Shown here piece after piece: positions 10,465-21,582 of a stretch of DNA of 64,000 bases. Numbering within the stretch: the stretch's first letter is position 1; the number at the start of each line of letters is the position of its first letter. The DNA is from Carya illinoinensis (Eukaryota > Streptophyta > Magnoliopsida > Fagales > Juglandaceae). The stretch is from NCBI RefSeq assembly GCF_018687715.1, contig NC_056761.1, positions 19,303,501 through 19,367,500 on the forward strand, written 5' to 3'. The notes under the pieces are model-generated. The model was not told where the DNA came from and ran no database searches. It saw only the letters and a program-made list of their open reading frames with translations. Made by a program: the position numbers and the translations under genes.

Positions 10465-12756
10465 TGTGATGCCCCCAAATCCCCACACACGGACACGAGG
10501 AAATCGAGACGTCCGGATGATGACAACCCGGGTCACCACCCTATTGACGAGTGCCAAGTGTGTATAAAAGCAACAAATGTGCAAAAGAAAATGCAGCGGA
10601 TAACGAAAGTCATAACTAAGTACCAGAATTTTTTTTTTCTTAATATAATACAAAGCTGTTCAAAACTTACATATTAAAATATTACAAGATACAAATATTA
10701 TTCAAAGCAACAACAAGATAATAATTTCAACTCAGAATTCCGGCAGAGCCGCATCCTCGGGCTCAGCTTCCTCCTCCTCTTCGATCCTTGCACCAAAAAC
10801 TACGGTACTAAAAATGGTGCCGCAGGTAAGTAAAATCCAAACACCACTAAATAAAAACATAATAAACTCCACAGTATGCATGAAAGAATGTAAATGCTCT
10901 CATCCCATAAAATCACATTTTTTTCACGCATGCCAAAATCCCATTTGGCCCAAAAACATATCGTATAAAATCAAGCCTCGCCATTATCCTAGATAATGGC
11001 CTAAACTACCATTTTCCCAGAAAATGGATCGCAATATCCTCATACAAAACCTCGCCATTAGAGCACTATAGGCAGGAATCTCAGGCGGGACTCTACCACC
11101 ATCCCTGCTCACCACCATCCCTACGCATGCATCGTAGGCGGGAATCATAAGCGAGACTCTACCACCGTCCCTACTTACCACCATCCCTACAAGTCCGTCT
11201 GTAGGCGGGAATCGCAGGTGAGACTCTACCACCATCTCTGCTCACCACCATTCCTACGCGTGCACCATAGGCGAGAATCACAGGCGGGATTCTACCACCC
11301 TCCCTACTTACCAACATCCCTAAACGTGCCTCTGACTCAAACCAGTCAGTCCAACCGTTTACATATACCATAAATTATTTCTCGCTTACCAGCACAGCTT
11401 TCATTTTTCAAACACATGTACATGCATGCAACTACACGAAAAATCTGATTTTCCCTTTTTAAACATGAACATGCGTGCACTATACAAAGCAAACATCAAG
11501 GCACAAATATCTCAAACAAATAACAACATCAATCAAACAACTCCGTCCTCAATCTATCCGACCCTCGAACTCCTCGGACTCAGTCTGGAATCAACTAACC
11601 AGCAGTCAAATAATTATTGTAGGAGCAAAATATATTTAAATCTAAAAGTAGAATTTGGAAAATACTTACAGCTATATGGTATTTTTAGAAAGCTTGCGGC
11701 GTTGCAAACGGCGGAAGGAAAGCAACGTAACAGTGAAATTTCACTGTGGCCGTGGGTTGTAAAATACTCACTTTTGAACGGGGACAAACCAAGGCTCGAA
11801 ATTGATAGAGAATGACCTTGAGATATTTATGAAGTTAAGGAAAATGAGTTTTGGCCATGGGTGGTGGTGGAAATGGCGGTCGAAGGCTAAAAAGGGGCTG
11901 AACGGAGTTGAGCTCATGGGAGCTGCTCAGGCAACGGATCGAGGCTGGAAATGGGTGGCTTAGGTAGGCAAGAGGTAGGAGAAGAAGTTGTGAAGAGATG
12001 GTGGCCGGAGGTGGTGCGACGGCATCGAAATCAGTGAAAAACCGTATAACTTGGAGGAGCTTGTGGTGGCTAATGGTGGCTCGGATGGAGGTGAAACTTG
12101 GTGGAGATGTTCACCGGTGAGAGGGGAAGAAAACTGGGTGAGTGGTGTAGGCCACGCCGCCGGTGAGTTGCAGTTCTGGGCTACGAAAGCAACCGGCAAC
12201 AGGGGCAAAAACAGAGCAGGTGCAGTGACTTCCGGCGGCTCGCGGTGGCTAACGGCTGGTCCGATGGCTCTGAAAATTGGTGGGTATGATCTCTTGTGGA
12301 AGGGGAAGAGAGTGGTGGTGGTGGTGCACTAAAAGGTGGCCGGACAGCAGAGAACTGGGCGGTCAAATGGGCGGCAACGGGAAGGAGAAAAAGAAGCTGT
12401 TCGGCGTACGCGGGAGAGAAAGGAGAAGAAAGAAGAAGAAAAGAAAGAAAAAGAAAGAAAAAGAAGAGAAAGGAAAAAGAAAAAGGAAAAAGAAAAGATG
12501 AGGGAAAAGAAATGAGGTCGAGTTCTCACTCCGGAAACCAAAATTGATCCGCCAAAAGCGATTTTAAAAACCGTAAAACGACTAAATAAATTAAACACTG
12601 CATCAAATAAATAAAAACCAATTAAAATACATTAATTTAAAATAAATAAACCAATATATTAATTAAAATAAATTAATTTAAAATAAATAAACCAATATAT
12701 TAATTAAAATAAAAACAACACTTCAGTGAAAATACACGTAAAAGCGGGTCATCACA
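10465..12756 (-). repeat. Solo LTR (family A) inside the provirus coat-protein region
   Basis: The 2292-bp LTR begins TGTGATGCCC and ends GGTCATCACA on the plus strand, and is flanked by the 5-bp duplication CTTTT. No internal region or second LTR is present, so LTR-LTR recombination removed the rest. It matches the LTR at 3155-5416 along most of its length, including the purine-rich tract (12415-12510). Orientation is given by that match. Open frames across 11960-12600 are low-complexity shadows. It postdates the virus, which it interrupts just after the coat-protein zinc knuckle. Confidence 0.85.
11069..11334. repeat. Tandem array, four 66-67 bp units, within the solo LTR
   Basis: Units start at 11069, 11135, 11202 and 11268. 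Each begins TAGGCRRGAATC and contains CTCTACCACC. The sister LTR at 3155-5416 lacks the array, so it expanded in this copy or its lineage. Confidence 0.8.
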
Positions 12757-12761
12757 CTTTT
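12757..12761. repeat. Target-site duplication CTTTT, right copy
   Basis: Identical to 10460-10464. Removing the LTR and one copy restores a continuous viral reading phase. Confidence 0.75.
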
Positions 12762-13690
12762 AGGTGCATTTATTAGCAAAATGTCAATTTTTGCCACAAT
12801 TAAAACATTTTCCTTTTGAAGGATTTTGGAAATTCTGTTTCTTATAAGAAGATTTTTTTTCTTTTTTTATTAAAGGATTTTTTGTAAAAATCATCATGGG
12901 GTTTTCTCCTTTTCCCACTATGAGGTTTGGAAAATTTAGTAAAATGTTTATGCTTTCGTCTGGAAGGAGCAATAGAAGGAAGGCCAAATTGTTCAAAAAT
13001 GTTCTCATTTCGTATTTGCCTTTCTTACTATTTTTTAATTGCTGACGAAGCATTCTTTGATCATTGCACATACTAATACCAAATTTCTTAATTATGCTGA
13101 AAATATCACCATATGTGTAATTATCATAATTAAGAAATTCCGAGATATCAGTAAGTTCATCATTGACTTTTAGAGCAAATAAATGAGGTAAACCATCAAT
13201 AAATTTTTCTTTCCAGTAGGGCTTCTGACTGTCGTCACAAAGCATCACTCTACACATAAAAACATCTTGATACCATCTATAGTCAGACATTTAATGGCAT
13301 CGTAAATTATTCAAATAATCATTAACACGATTTGTAATGTTTGAAGGAATACCAACAAAATGTTTGATAATCATATAAATTAAAATATTAACACCATCAG
13401 GTTGTGCCATTCCAATGGCTTCATTGAAAATAGGTAAGCCACTATCATCATGTTTTACAGCATGTTGGATTAAATCTCTGGTCTCCACAGTAAGGTGTTT
13501 ATCCCACCAATTATAGATCATTCCAGTAAAACCAGTGGTTAAAATAATAACAATATAAGATTCCCTTATATTATTGTTAATATAAGCATTTGCAACAAGA
13601 GACACATTACTCATGGTATTGAGGATTTTTTGTTCAGAGATTCCATCAATGTTCTATTCGTAAGTTTTTTTAGTAGAATACGAAAATTGA
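12762..13690 (-). pseudogene. Provirus coat protein domain with zinc knuckle
   Basis: The N-terminal part (about 13680-13291) has an I-D-G-x-S-E-Q segment and G-F-T-G followed by W-W-D. The core (13290-12784) has P-Y-W-K-E-K-F-I-D-G-L-P and later M-C-N-D-Q-R-M-L-R-Q-Q-L, both signatures of caulimovirid capsid proteins. It ends in a C-x2-C-x4-H-x4-C knuckle (about 12805-12764) in which one spacer codon has become a stop (TGA). A frame break separates the halves at 13290. The protein would form the capsid and bind the pregenome. Confidence 0.8.
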
Positions 13691-15045
13691 GATTGAAAAA
13701 TATTTTCTTCAAATTGTAAATTATGAGGAGTAGGTCTGGAATACCCGTTCTTTTTTAAAACTCATTGAATTGGGTTTTGAAGAATGTCTAGCAATTTCAA
13801 GTTTTAAACTAAAATCTTGAAAATTCTTTTCAAGTAACTCAATATTTTTAACAGTTGAGAAATCATTGTCAGAGGAATCTTTATCTGTAGTTTGAACAAA
13901 AACATCTTCCTTTCGTTGTTAGTTAAAGCACTAGTGGAATGTTTTTCTCTTTTAATTTCTTTAAGCATTTGATCAATTTTATCAAGAGTCTTGGCATGCT
14001 TAGTTTAAAAACCAAGTTTTGGCATTGTCTCTAGTAAAATAATCAAAGGTTTTTCAATAGTTTGTGAAACAAATTTTGAAGGTAAGGTAGAAATTGGATT
14101 TTCTATCTTTTCTTCAATTCGATCCAATTGTTGTCCAATGGTTTGGAGAAAAATCTTTGAAAAATTATTTTGTTGAATAATCTTTTTTATTTCAGATAAA
14201 ACTATAGTAATCACATTATCTTTGGACTCTGTATTGGAAGCCTTAAAAGGGGAAGCAATTAAATAAGCTCCTAAATGGGAAATAATAATTGCCTCTAGAG
14301 GGGGATGACTAGATTTGATAATTTCCTTCTTCCTTGACAAATCAGTTTTTAAAACATTTAAACTGTTTTTTGGAATAAAATAATTTTTAACGAAATCAAA
14401 GAAAAGAACGTGCTTTTGAAGCTTATACATCTTTTCTTTCTATTTGCATTTGACACGTTTTTTAGAAGCAGAAAAATTCGCATGATAAGATTTTCAATTA
14501 TCACAATTTTCAGCAGAACTGTATTCTTTAAATAAGGAAATTAAATCAATTTCAAAATAATCTCTATTGATAACATAGTTGATTGTGTAAAGTAGGTGCA
14601 ATTGGTGCAACCATATTTGAAGCTGTAGGTGATAAAGATGAAGCATCTTCTTCTTTCTTATTAGCTTCTTCCTTTTTGGATTTATCCTTGGATATTTCAG
14701 CATCCTTGGTTGAATAGTAAGCATAAGTAATTTGGGAGCACATAGAAAGTCCTTTAAGTTTTAAATCAGGTTGGGTTGTTTTGATAGAATCTTCCAGAAA
14801 TGGGTTGAGATTTTGGTCCAATCTTATTGGATTTTCTAAAACAGAACCAACAAAAGAAGATTTATATCCAGTGAAAGAATTTCTTCTTATACCGGGTGCT
14901 GGAGTTTGATCAAAACTAATTTTAACAGTACCATCTAAGTATTATTTAATATAATCAAGATCAGATTCATTAGTACAAACCTTAGCAGGAGGAACCTCAT
15001 GTTCTAGAATCCATTCACTAGGTAGAGTAATATCTTTCCAGTAAA
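13691..15045 (-). pseudogene. Provirus polyprotein spacer between movement and coat proteins
   Basis: Several short open segments (14821-14564, 14724-14494, 14430-14005) lie in different frames. They are rich in Lys, Ser and Glu. A segment near 14130 (Q-L-D-R-I-E-E-K-I) resembles the oligomerising stretch found ahead of caulimovirid coat proteins. No catalytic motif is seen. Multiple indels make the exact course of the frame unclear. Confidence 0.5.
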
Positions 15046-15748
15046 TCATTCATGGAACTTGAATGTTCGCATCAGGAGTTGAACTTTGGATCAGCAAAGT
15101 TTTGTTTCCTGAAGTTTTTAAAATAGCTTTAGGATTTAAAGTCGTCTTTAAAACCCTGTAATAAATACGGTAAACCACTGCAAGGGATTTGCTACCTTCC
15201 ATCATATCATAACCAGAAGTAACAATATTTAAAGTTAGAGTTTTTAAAATATGAGGATCATCTAAAGCAAGCGGTAAATCTAGAAAATAGTCAAAGTGAA
15301 TAGGACCATTGAACAAAGAAGATTGAATCATTCCAAGAATGCTAGCCTCAAATTGGTTGTGTCTAGCATCTCTTAAACATAGTAAAATAAAAGCATTAAT
15401 GCCTTTCCTCGTTAGAGATTTAACAACAACTCGAATAGATCCAATATGCAAAAATTTATAACCTTTTAACTGGAAATCTTGGATAGATTTCTTGTTAAAC
15501 AAGTAACATTTTTCTTGTGATTTTGAAATAGCATAGGTCTGTTCAATAGTTTTAACATTAAATTTAGGTTTAAAGGTAGATTGAAGCCAAGTTGTTTTGT
15601 AAATAGAACTATGTTGAATTTTTGGAATAGTCCAACGATTGAAATCAATTGAATCAATTTATTCAATAGAAAAATCTTCTTCATTAATGATATTAGGGGG
15701 TATAGTCCTGAAACTAATAAATGAATTAGATATAAACATTCTATTCAT
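15046..15748 (-). pseudogene. Provirus movement protein (30K superfamily)
   Basis: The probable polyprotein start is the ATG at 15748, about 245 nt after the primer site. The frame is the same as the open stretch 15502-15050 and is interrupted by one stop near 15660. Conserved segments include L-H-I-G-S-I-R-V, then C-L-R-D-A-R-H-N-Q-F-E-A-S-I-L-G, then N-G-P-I-H-F and a final Y-R-I-Y-Y-R. These match movement proteins at the N-terminus of caulimovirid polyproteins, which open plasmodesmata for cell-to-cell spread. About 230 codons fits the usual domain size. Confidence 0.8.
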
Positions 15749-15991
15749 TTTGTTACCAATCAAAATAGTGCTTCACGTTTTAGAAGTCCTAGGTACACAT
15801 ATACCTTATCTCATCCTTGCATCTAATTGCCCTATGCTCTCTTAGCAATAGGTCTTACAAGAGTACAAGTCTCTGGATAATTCTAGGGGTAACTGGACAG
15901 AGTAAGAGCTCAGTCTTTAGATTGAAAGACAACAAAACAAATGAAATGAAAAGAAGTAATTGTGATCTATTAGTAACCAAGAGTTGAACTT

Positions 15992-16004
15992 GGCTATGAT
16001 ACCA
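15992..16004 (-). promoter_or_regulatory. Provirus tRNA-Met primer-binding site
   Basis: On the minus strand this reads TGGTATCATAGCC, one change from the consensus TGGTATCAGAGCC that primes minus-strand DNA in caulimovirids. It defines position 1 of the viral genome and lies about 60 bp from the right border. Confidence 0.75.
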
Positions 16005-16084
16005 AAAAGAAGTAAGCAATAGGAAAGGAAGGAAGCAATTGTTAATAGAAATACATATGAACATAATTATAATATATATAATAT

Positions 16085-16399
16085 AGTATATTAAAATTGA
16101 AAATTGGACCGAACTAGACCAAAAATTGATAGAATTAGAATATCGATTTAGGAGAATAATCAGTGCATAATCGATTTTAAAAAATGTAAAACTGGAACAT
16201 ACTAATTTAATCTTAAATGTTATAAAAAATCAGACTAAATTCATCACTAAAATCATTTTATTATTTTGAAACTATGTCGTCGCAATAGTTCTGACTGAAA
16301 TGATCAATTGTGACGCATTTTACGGCGACACTTGTTTGCCATTAAATGCCTGAGTGCTATTTAATTATTTCCGGCGACAAAGAGTCGCCGTGCAAAGTC
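16085..16399 (+). promoter_or_regulatory. Probable host promoter region
   Basis: Unique-looking DNA between the TA-rich border of the provirus and the probable 5'UTR exon of the small host gene. It includes two GGCGACA motifs (16323-16329 and 16372-16378). No clear TATA box is visible, so promoter identity rests on position only. Confidence 0.35.
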
Positions 16400-16517
16400 A
16401 ATGTAAATAGCTCCCGGCCCTACACAAAGCAACACTTGGATTCCGAGCTGACTCGATCGAGGTCGTCTTCCTACCCGGGCATCAAGCATTTCTCTCTTCC
16501 ACCCTTATCTTTCTCAG
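16400..16517 (+). other. Probable 5'UTR exon of the host gene
   Basis: A pyrimidine-rich segment ending in CTCAG followed by GTAATC, a good plant splice donor. The next acceptor in a suitable place is TTTTCAG at 17704-17710, 48 bp before the start codon. The transcription start is not determinable by eye. A leader intron of about 1.2 kb (16518-17710) is typical for small constitutive plant genes. Confidence 0.4.
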
Positions 16518-17710
16518 GTAATCACGGTTTCCTTCAATTCTCGTTTCCACGGCAAGTCTTCAATTTGTACTTCATACAAGAACTATATCGGTATTTGTCT
16601 ATTTTCGTTCATCTTCTTAAGTGTGGGTTTGAGTGATGGAGATCCATTGTGAATCGGAGACTGGAGATCCTGTATCGGAGACCCACACGGCCTTCTGCTC
16701 AACGGAGACCCTTAACTCCTTTAACTCCATAGGAGACCCGCACAAGTCTCCAATTCTCAAGATGGAGACCCAGGTCTGCATAGGATGATGGGAGGCCCCG
16801 TGGGAATCGATCTACATCCATAGGTTTGTTTTCCTCTTGAGAAGAGGACGCCATGGGTCTCCTCTTGAGAGATTTTCTTTTTTACGTTTTTTGTTGTGAA
16901 ATTTGCACATAATTGTTTACTTCTTCTCTTGGTAAATAGATACCATGGAGATCCCCGTGTTTTTACTTTTAAGTTTGTTTTTGGGTCGATGAGACATTTG
17001 TTGGTTTTAATGTTATTGTTTGGGTTGCTGGAAATTAGAGGATATGCTTGTCAGGTTTTATAGAATTTGCAGATATTAAGAATATGAGGAGAATATGAGG
17101 ATATTGTGTAAATAAAATTCTGTTTTGGTCAGTTTGTAATACGATCTTCGTTTCAAATGATAGATGTGGAGAATTTTTAATATTTTTATACTTATTTTGT
17201 AAATTTGAACTTTTCTTATTTTCTAAATTTTAAACTCTGTTGAATTCAAAATGATCTTTGTGTGTTTGCGATCTTCGTATGCTGAATTAGTTTGTGGTTT
17301 GAGGTTTGGTCTGTTGAATTAGAAATTTTCAGCTACGTGTTGAATTAGAACTGTGGGTTGTTAAAATATGAAGGTTGTAATTCATTGTAGTTTGTCTAGA
17401 ACATTTTGGCGCAGTGTTTGCTTAGAATTATTGCTTTTTGACACACATCTTTTAATTAGGTGCAGTGTTTGTTTTATTTATCTTTTATGCATATGAAATA
17501 TTTCACTTATGTTTACCGATCCTCACTACTAATATATATGCACGCTTTCAAAAAAGTTATGATTTCGTTTTTATTTTCATTTAAATTTTTTATATTTAAA
17601 AGTTATAAATAAAAAAAAAAAACAGATTTATTCTTAATGATGCATGTCCATGGAATGTATCATATAATCTCTCTGAGGAACTCTAATTCTGGTAACAGTT
17701 CAATTTTCAG
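16518..17710 (+). other. Probable leader intron
   Basis: AT-rich, T-biased sequence with GT...AG borders. The first 300 bp holds several scattered GGAGACCC-like motifs (16650-16860). No coding region or transposon is recognised here. Confidence 0.4.
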
Positions 17711-17758
17711 CCAAAAAAATTTGCCAAGGCATAGGAGAATACAAAGGAGGAGCAGAAA

Positions 17759-17863
17759 ATGGTGAAAGTGTCCACCTACTTCGCAATGTCACTTGGAGCT
17801 TTCTTATTCTGGGAATCTATGGATAAGCTTCACGTTTGGATTGCTCTACATCAAGATGAAAAG
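17759..17863 (+). CDS. Small host membrane protein, first coding exon (codons 1-35)
   Basis: The start ATG at 17759 is in a good context (AGAAAATGGTG) and follows an acceptor at 17710. The exon encodes a short hydrophobic segment (about residues 4-20, with F-A-M-S-L-G-A-F-L-F-W) that could be a membrane anchor or signal anchor. It is followed by W-I-A-L-H-Q-D-E-K. It ends exactly after a Lys codon at GTATTA, a plausible donor. It resembles the first half of a small uncharacterised plant protein whose second half is charged and helical, and that second half is found at 51980-52066 in phase. Function is unknown. Reading through the donor gives a 99-codon frame that changes character at the splice site, so I prefer the spliced model. 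Confidence 0.65.
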
Positions 17864-18240
17864 GTATTAATCTTTTTCTCAATTTCCATGCTATTCATGC
17901 AGCATGTATTTGATTCAAATTTCAAGGAAAGGCCCCCCCTCTGCATCCTCTTCTTCTCTTTCCATCAATTAAAAAGAATTTCCTCTAGTTGGTTAAACCT
18001 TAATTCCATTTTTCAAATGTGGAGAATATCATTGAGATTAAGACTTTCTATATGCTAGTTAGATTTTTGTTTTGTTGTGATCTTTCGGCTGTCCAAAATT
18101 TCGTAATTGATCCATTTCGTCATTGCCTTTTCAAAATCCTGATGTTTGTCAAATTTGTGCCTTTCGTTAATTCAAATTAGATTTTATTTTTTGTGCAAGG
18201 CTGTTTGTAACTGTTTGTATAATATTTTCCGATTTGAAAA
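17864..18240 (+). other. Start of the 34-kb intron
   Basis: T-rich intronic sequence after the donor at 17864. No gene or repeat is recognised before the LINE relic begins near 18240. Confidence 0.45.
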
Positions 18241-20128
18241 ATATGGTTGTGATTGGCTTGGTAGTGAGTATTAAGGGATGTCATCTTTTAAGGATGGACA
18301 ATCAAAGTTGTGAGAGGCAAAAAGGTGTTGAAGGAGCTTGTATTGGGTACCCTCACTATGAAATGGGTAGTGAAGACATTAGAGGAGTGCCCCTGGTTGG
18401 ATGAGGAGTTTATAAGAACCACTTGTGACGGTAGCGGAGTCTTATGGCACAGCATAGCTCTAATGTATACAGGAGGTATTTGGTAGTAATAGAATATAGT
18501 GGGGGTGGGAGACGGGGCATCATTATCATCTCTAAAGAAGTGGAAGGGAAGGGGATGGAGGAAGATGGCCATGGAGTATAGGGAGCTATGTAATAGAGCC
18601 CCAGACAATCATACAAGGAATGGTTTTTCAGGTGTGCTCAATCAAGGAGAGAGAAAAATCAGGGAGAGGGTTACATATACGAGAATATGATAAAGAAAAA
18701 CTTCCAATAGTAGGGGAGAGCATGGTGGCAGGAAGATCGTACAAGGCGGTGCTGGAAGGTCCAACAGGGGCGCAACGTTGAAATAGGGGCAGAAATGGAA
18801 ATATGGAGGGTGAGTTTATATCTGTTGGAAAGAGTACACGACAACACCCAAAAGGGACATATTTTGAATCGGATGTGGTTCAAAGCTCCAAGGCAAACAC
18901 GAAAATGGCAACTGTCGATTGTGCAAGAGGCTTGTCCAAGGACCTAAAATCTTTGACAAAAGCAACCGCTGGAAGTGAGAGAGAGACAATGAATAGGCTT
19001 ATAAGTAGTGTGGACGATGAACTAGGCCATGGAATGAACTTGGCCAAAAGCAAACAGGACAATTTAAGGTTCATGCTCTTTGGACTCTAAACTGGGCTCG
19101 AGAGTAAAAAGGAAGACAAATGGGCTGCATTATTCACGGGCTGAGAAGAAGTCCATGTACCGATATGGAGCTGGTGGGTCAAACTTGGGTTTGAAACCGG
19201 GTTGTCGTCTAGAAAGTATTCGGTGCCGATGACTCTCAGGGAGGGGGATGCACAGAAATATCGCCAGAGCAAGGCGAGCAAGTGGGTGGCACCTCAATAG
19301 ATGCTATGCTGGTGATAATACCAGCGACAAACGTTATGGCCGTAAAACACACATTCGACACGGGAAACTCATCGGAGTCGACGATATACTAGATGGGGAT
19401 GTCAAAGAACCAACTGATGGAGGTAGTCGAGCTGGTATCCCGGTCAATGAGGGGGCGGTGGCAGTGTTGGAGAATAGATGTTGGACTAAGTTTTTGATGC
19501 CAAAATCATCGCTTGGACTGCCTACGTGGACGGGAACACTTATTTGTCGATCCAAAACACGCCGTCTATTGAAATAGAAGGCATTCTGAGCCTAGGAGAG
19601 GTTCCAATAGAGGAAGGGGTTTGGGAAGGGTGTATCATGAGGGAAATGGAATTTATAGATAATACGCTTTGTGTTTGAATTGGTCATGGCTGAGTAAGAG
19701 CATTGGGAGGTGCTGGGTCTTGTCTCTGACAAGTTGGATGTAGTACAAAAAAACCCCTTCATTAGTGAAGAGGGAACTATCTGAAGTAAAGAGGCCTAAT
19801 AAAATAAGTGATTGTGGCCATTGAAAGGGTTTCTTTGTTGGAAGAAATATCTTGGAGACAAAAATTGCAAGCATTATGGTTGAATGAAGGGGATGTATGC
19901 ACCAAGTTCTTCCACCGGGTGGCTATCTCACATAGGAGAAACCATACTATAGAGATGTTGGTGATTGATGGGGTGGCTTCCTCCAACCAAATTGAGATCA
20001 CAGATCACATTGTCAGTTACTATGAGAATGTGCTCTCGAAACAATTTTAGGTGATCCTCTATTTTTGCTACTCTTTGTTTTTATGATGGATGGTTTTAGT
20101 AAGATGCTTTTAGGTGTTGTGGGGCTCA
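18240..20128 (+). pseudogene. LINE relic (ORF1 and start of ORF2)
   Basis: The best-preserved part is 19808-20050. It encodes R-Q-K-L-Q-A-L-W-L-N-E-G-D, then T-K-F-F-H-R-V-A, then a D-G-V segment and H-I-V-S-Y-Y-E-N. This is the linker between endonuclease and RT in plant L1-type ORF2. Upstream, 18560-19580 has short Gly/Arg-rich plus-strand frames that could be ORF1 and endonuclease remains, but they are heavily interrupted. The relic is cut at 20129 by an LTR start. The LINE 3' fragment at 51010-51840 has the same orientation and could be the other end of it. Confidence 0.6.
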
Positions 20129-20749
20129 TGTGATATCCCGTATTTTTGTATGTTTTAATTAATTAATTATTTTATTTATTATTATTAGTGATTCTCTTGT
20201 TTTAAATTTAACGTGATTTTCGTTGTATTATTTTAGGATTATTAAGTTGTGAAATTTATTTTAATGTGCTTTTCTTAATATTAATTATTGTTTAATATTT
20301 AAACTGCTCTATTCTAATTTAGTTTATTGTTGTGTTTAATGTTTATTTTTATTAATATTTAGTTGTAGTGTTTTTACTTGTCTTTTATTTATTTTGTTGT
20401 ACAATTTTTATTTGATTGGACCTTTATTTTTCGGATTGGGCTTTTTTAGTGTGTTATAATTTCTGTTTTGGGCCCAGCCTGTGGGCTTGCTCTCAGCCCT
20501 CCCTTTCTTTCTAAATGGCGCCCTTTTTGGCCAGCCCTTAGGGCTTTAAGCATTCTCCTTACTCTTGTCGACCTGCTGCTTCTTCTTCCTCTTCTATTTT
20601 CTTTTTTCCTCTCTTCTTCCTCTGCGAATCTGTGCTACTGCTGCTGCTTCTTCCCGTTTCTTTTTCTTTTCTTGCATCTCTTTCTATTTATTTTCCTTTC
20701 TTCTATTTTTTTTCTTTTAAGGGGGGAGGATGTGATACCCCGTATTTTC
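20129..20749 (+). repeat. Rearranged LTR fragment with a second PPT and LTR start
   Basis: 20129-20690 begins TGTGATATCCCG and matches the first ~560 bp of the opposite-strand LTR that starts at 31986. At 20719-20730 there is a purine tract (AAGGGGGGAGGA), then a second LTR start, TGTGATACCCCG (20731). That in turn is cut after 19 bp by the inverted LTR at 20750. The result is a head-to-tail pair of truncated LTR starts. The open frames over 20468-20841 are low-complexity shadows. Confidence 0.6.
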
Positions 20750-21577
20750 TGTGGCACCCCGACTCTCACGTACGGAAAGATGGAAATTGTGACACCAGAA
20801 TGATGACAATATGGGTTATACACTCCAACGACAAGTGCTAAGTATGTGTATATAACAACCATCACAACGGATAAATAAAAGAAGTTAACTAAGTACCAAA
20901 ATTTTAAATACAAATTCACTAAAATAAAATGTTTTTCAAAAGGATTATACAGCTATCCAGTAAAATATAATACAAAGCCAAAATACACCGTCAAAAAGGG
21001 GGAAATAAATTCCAAAGACAACAAGCGACCTAGGTCACTCCTCTAGTAGAGTCAAAGCCTTAGGCTCAACGTTCTCATCTGCATCAAAATCTACAATTCC
21101 ATAAAACGAAATTGTAGGGTATGAATATTACATGAGATTATGAGTTTTAGTATGTAACCAACTAAACAACCCAAGAGATAAAAACATATTTAGACAACCA
21201 ACATGTATGCATGCATATGTTGAAACATGTATAAGACCAAAATCATCATTTTTTCTCGAAAATGACCATTTTTTTAATGCACTTCAAAAATCCCATTTGA
21301 CCCAAAACAAGTTCATTAAAGGAAACAACTGCCATTTTTTCCAGAAAATAGCCCAAGTAGAAATTCATCATTTTTCCAGAAAATGGTCAACATCCATTTA
21401 TCAAAATCTGCCATTTTTCTGAAAAAATAGCCCACATATCCGATTATCTCGTATGTATCATGATCTCTCATAGGGACTATTTGCACACCCTAGCTCCCTT
21501 CGTCACACCAGGGGTAACGACTGTGCGTGTGACTTCGTAATGAGCAATGCCCATCTTCACACCCAGCACGTTCGTGA
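20750..21577 (-). repeat. Old LTR (family A relative), left segment
   Basis: This begins TGTGGCACCCC and ends where the CTAAG target duplication starts. With 30289-31986 it makes one LTR of about 2.5 kb, in minus orientation, split by a nested element. It shares blocks with the family A LTRs, though at lower similarity. It is the 3' LTR of the Tekay-like element to its right. Confidence 0.7.
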
Positions 21578-21582
21578 CTAAG
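21578..21582. repeat. Target-site duplication CTAAG, left copy
   Basis: Paired with 30284-30288. These bracket the complete LTR element 21583-30283. Confidence 0.85.

Larger units (their letters stand above)
6206..16070 (-). mobile_element. Endogenous pararetrovirus, florendovirus-like, one genome equivalent
   Basis: In minus-strand order the block holds a tRNA-Met primer site (16004-15992), a polyprotein frame with movement protein, coat protein, protease, RT and RNase H (15748 to about 7960), a second ORF (7942 to about 6850), and a TATA box at 6406-6399. After subtracting the 2.3-kb solo LTR, the length is about 7.5 kb, which fits one circular caulimovirid genome opened in the leader. A single polyprotein followed by an ORF2 of unknown function is the florendovirus plan. 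Petuvirus-like or unclassified caulimovirid are alternatives. Many stops, frame changes and a mutated protease site show that it is dead. Exact ends are uncertain by about 150 bp. Confidence 0.8.

Noticed and set aside
12277..12598. Lys/Arg/Glu-rich frames in the solo LTR
   Set aside because: Low-complexity translation of AAAGA repeats.
16640..16870. Recurring GGAGACCC words in the leader intron as a tandem repeat or regulatory array
   Set aside because: Spacing is irregular and no unit can be defined.
20468..20919. Leu/Phe-rich plus-strand frame that looks like a membrane protein
   Set aside because: It is LTR sequence with CTT-rich runs, and the corresponding LTR at 31.2-31.4 kb does not keep the frame.
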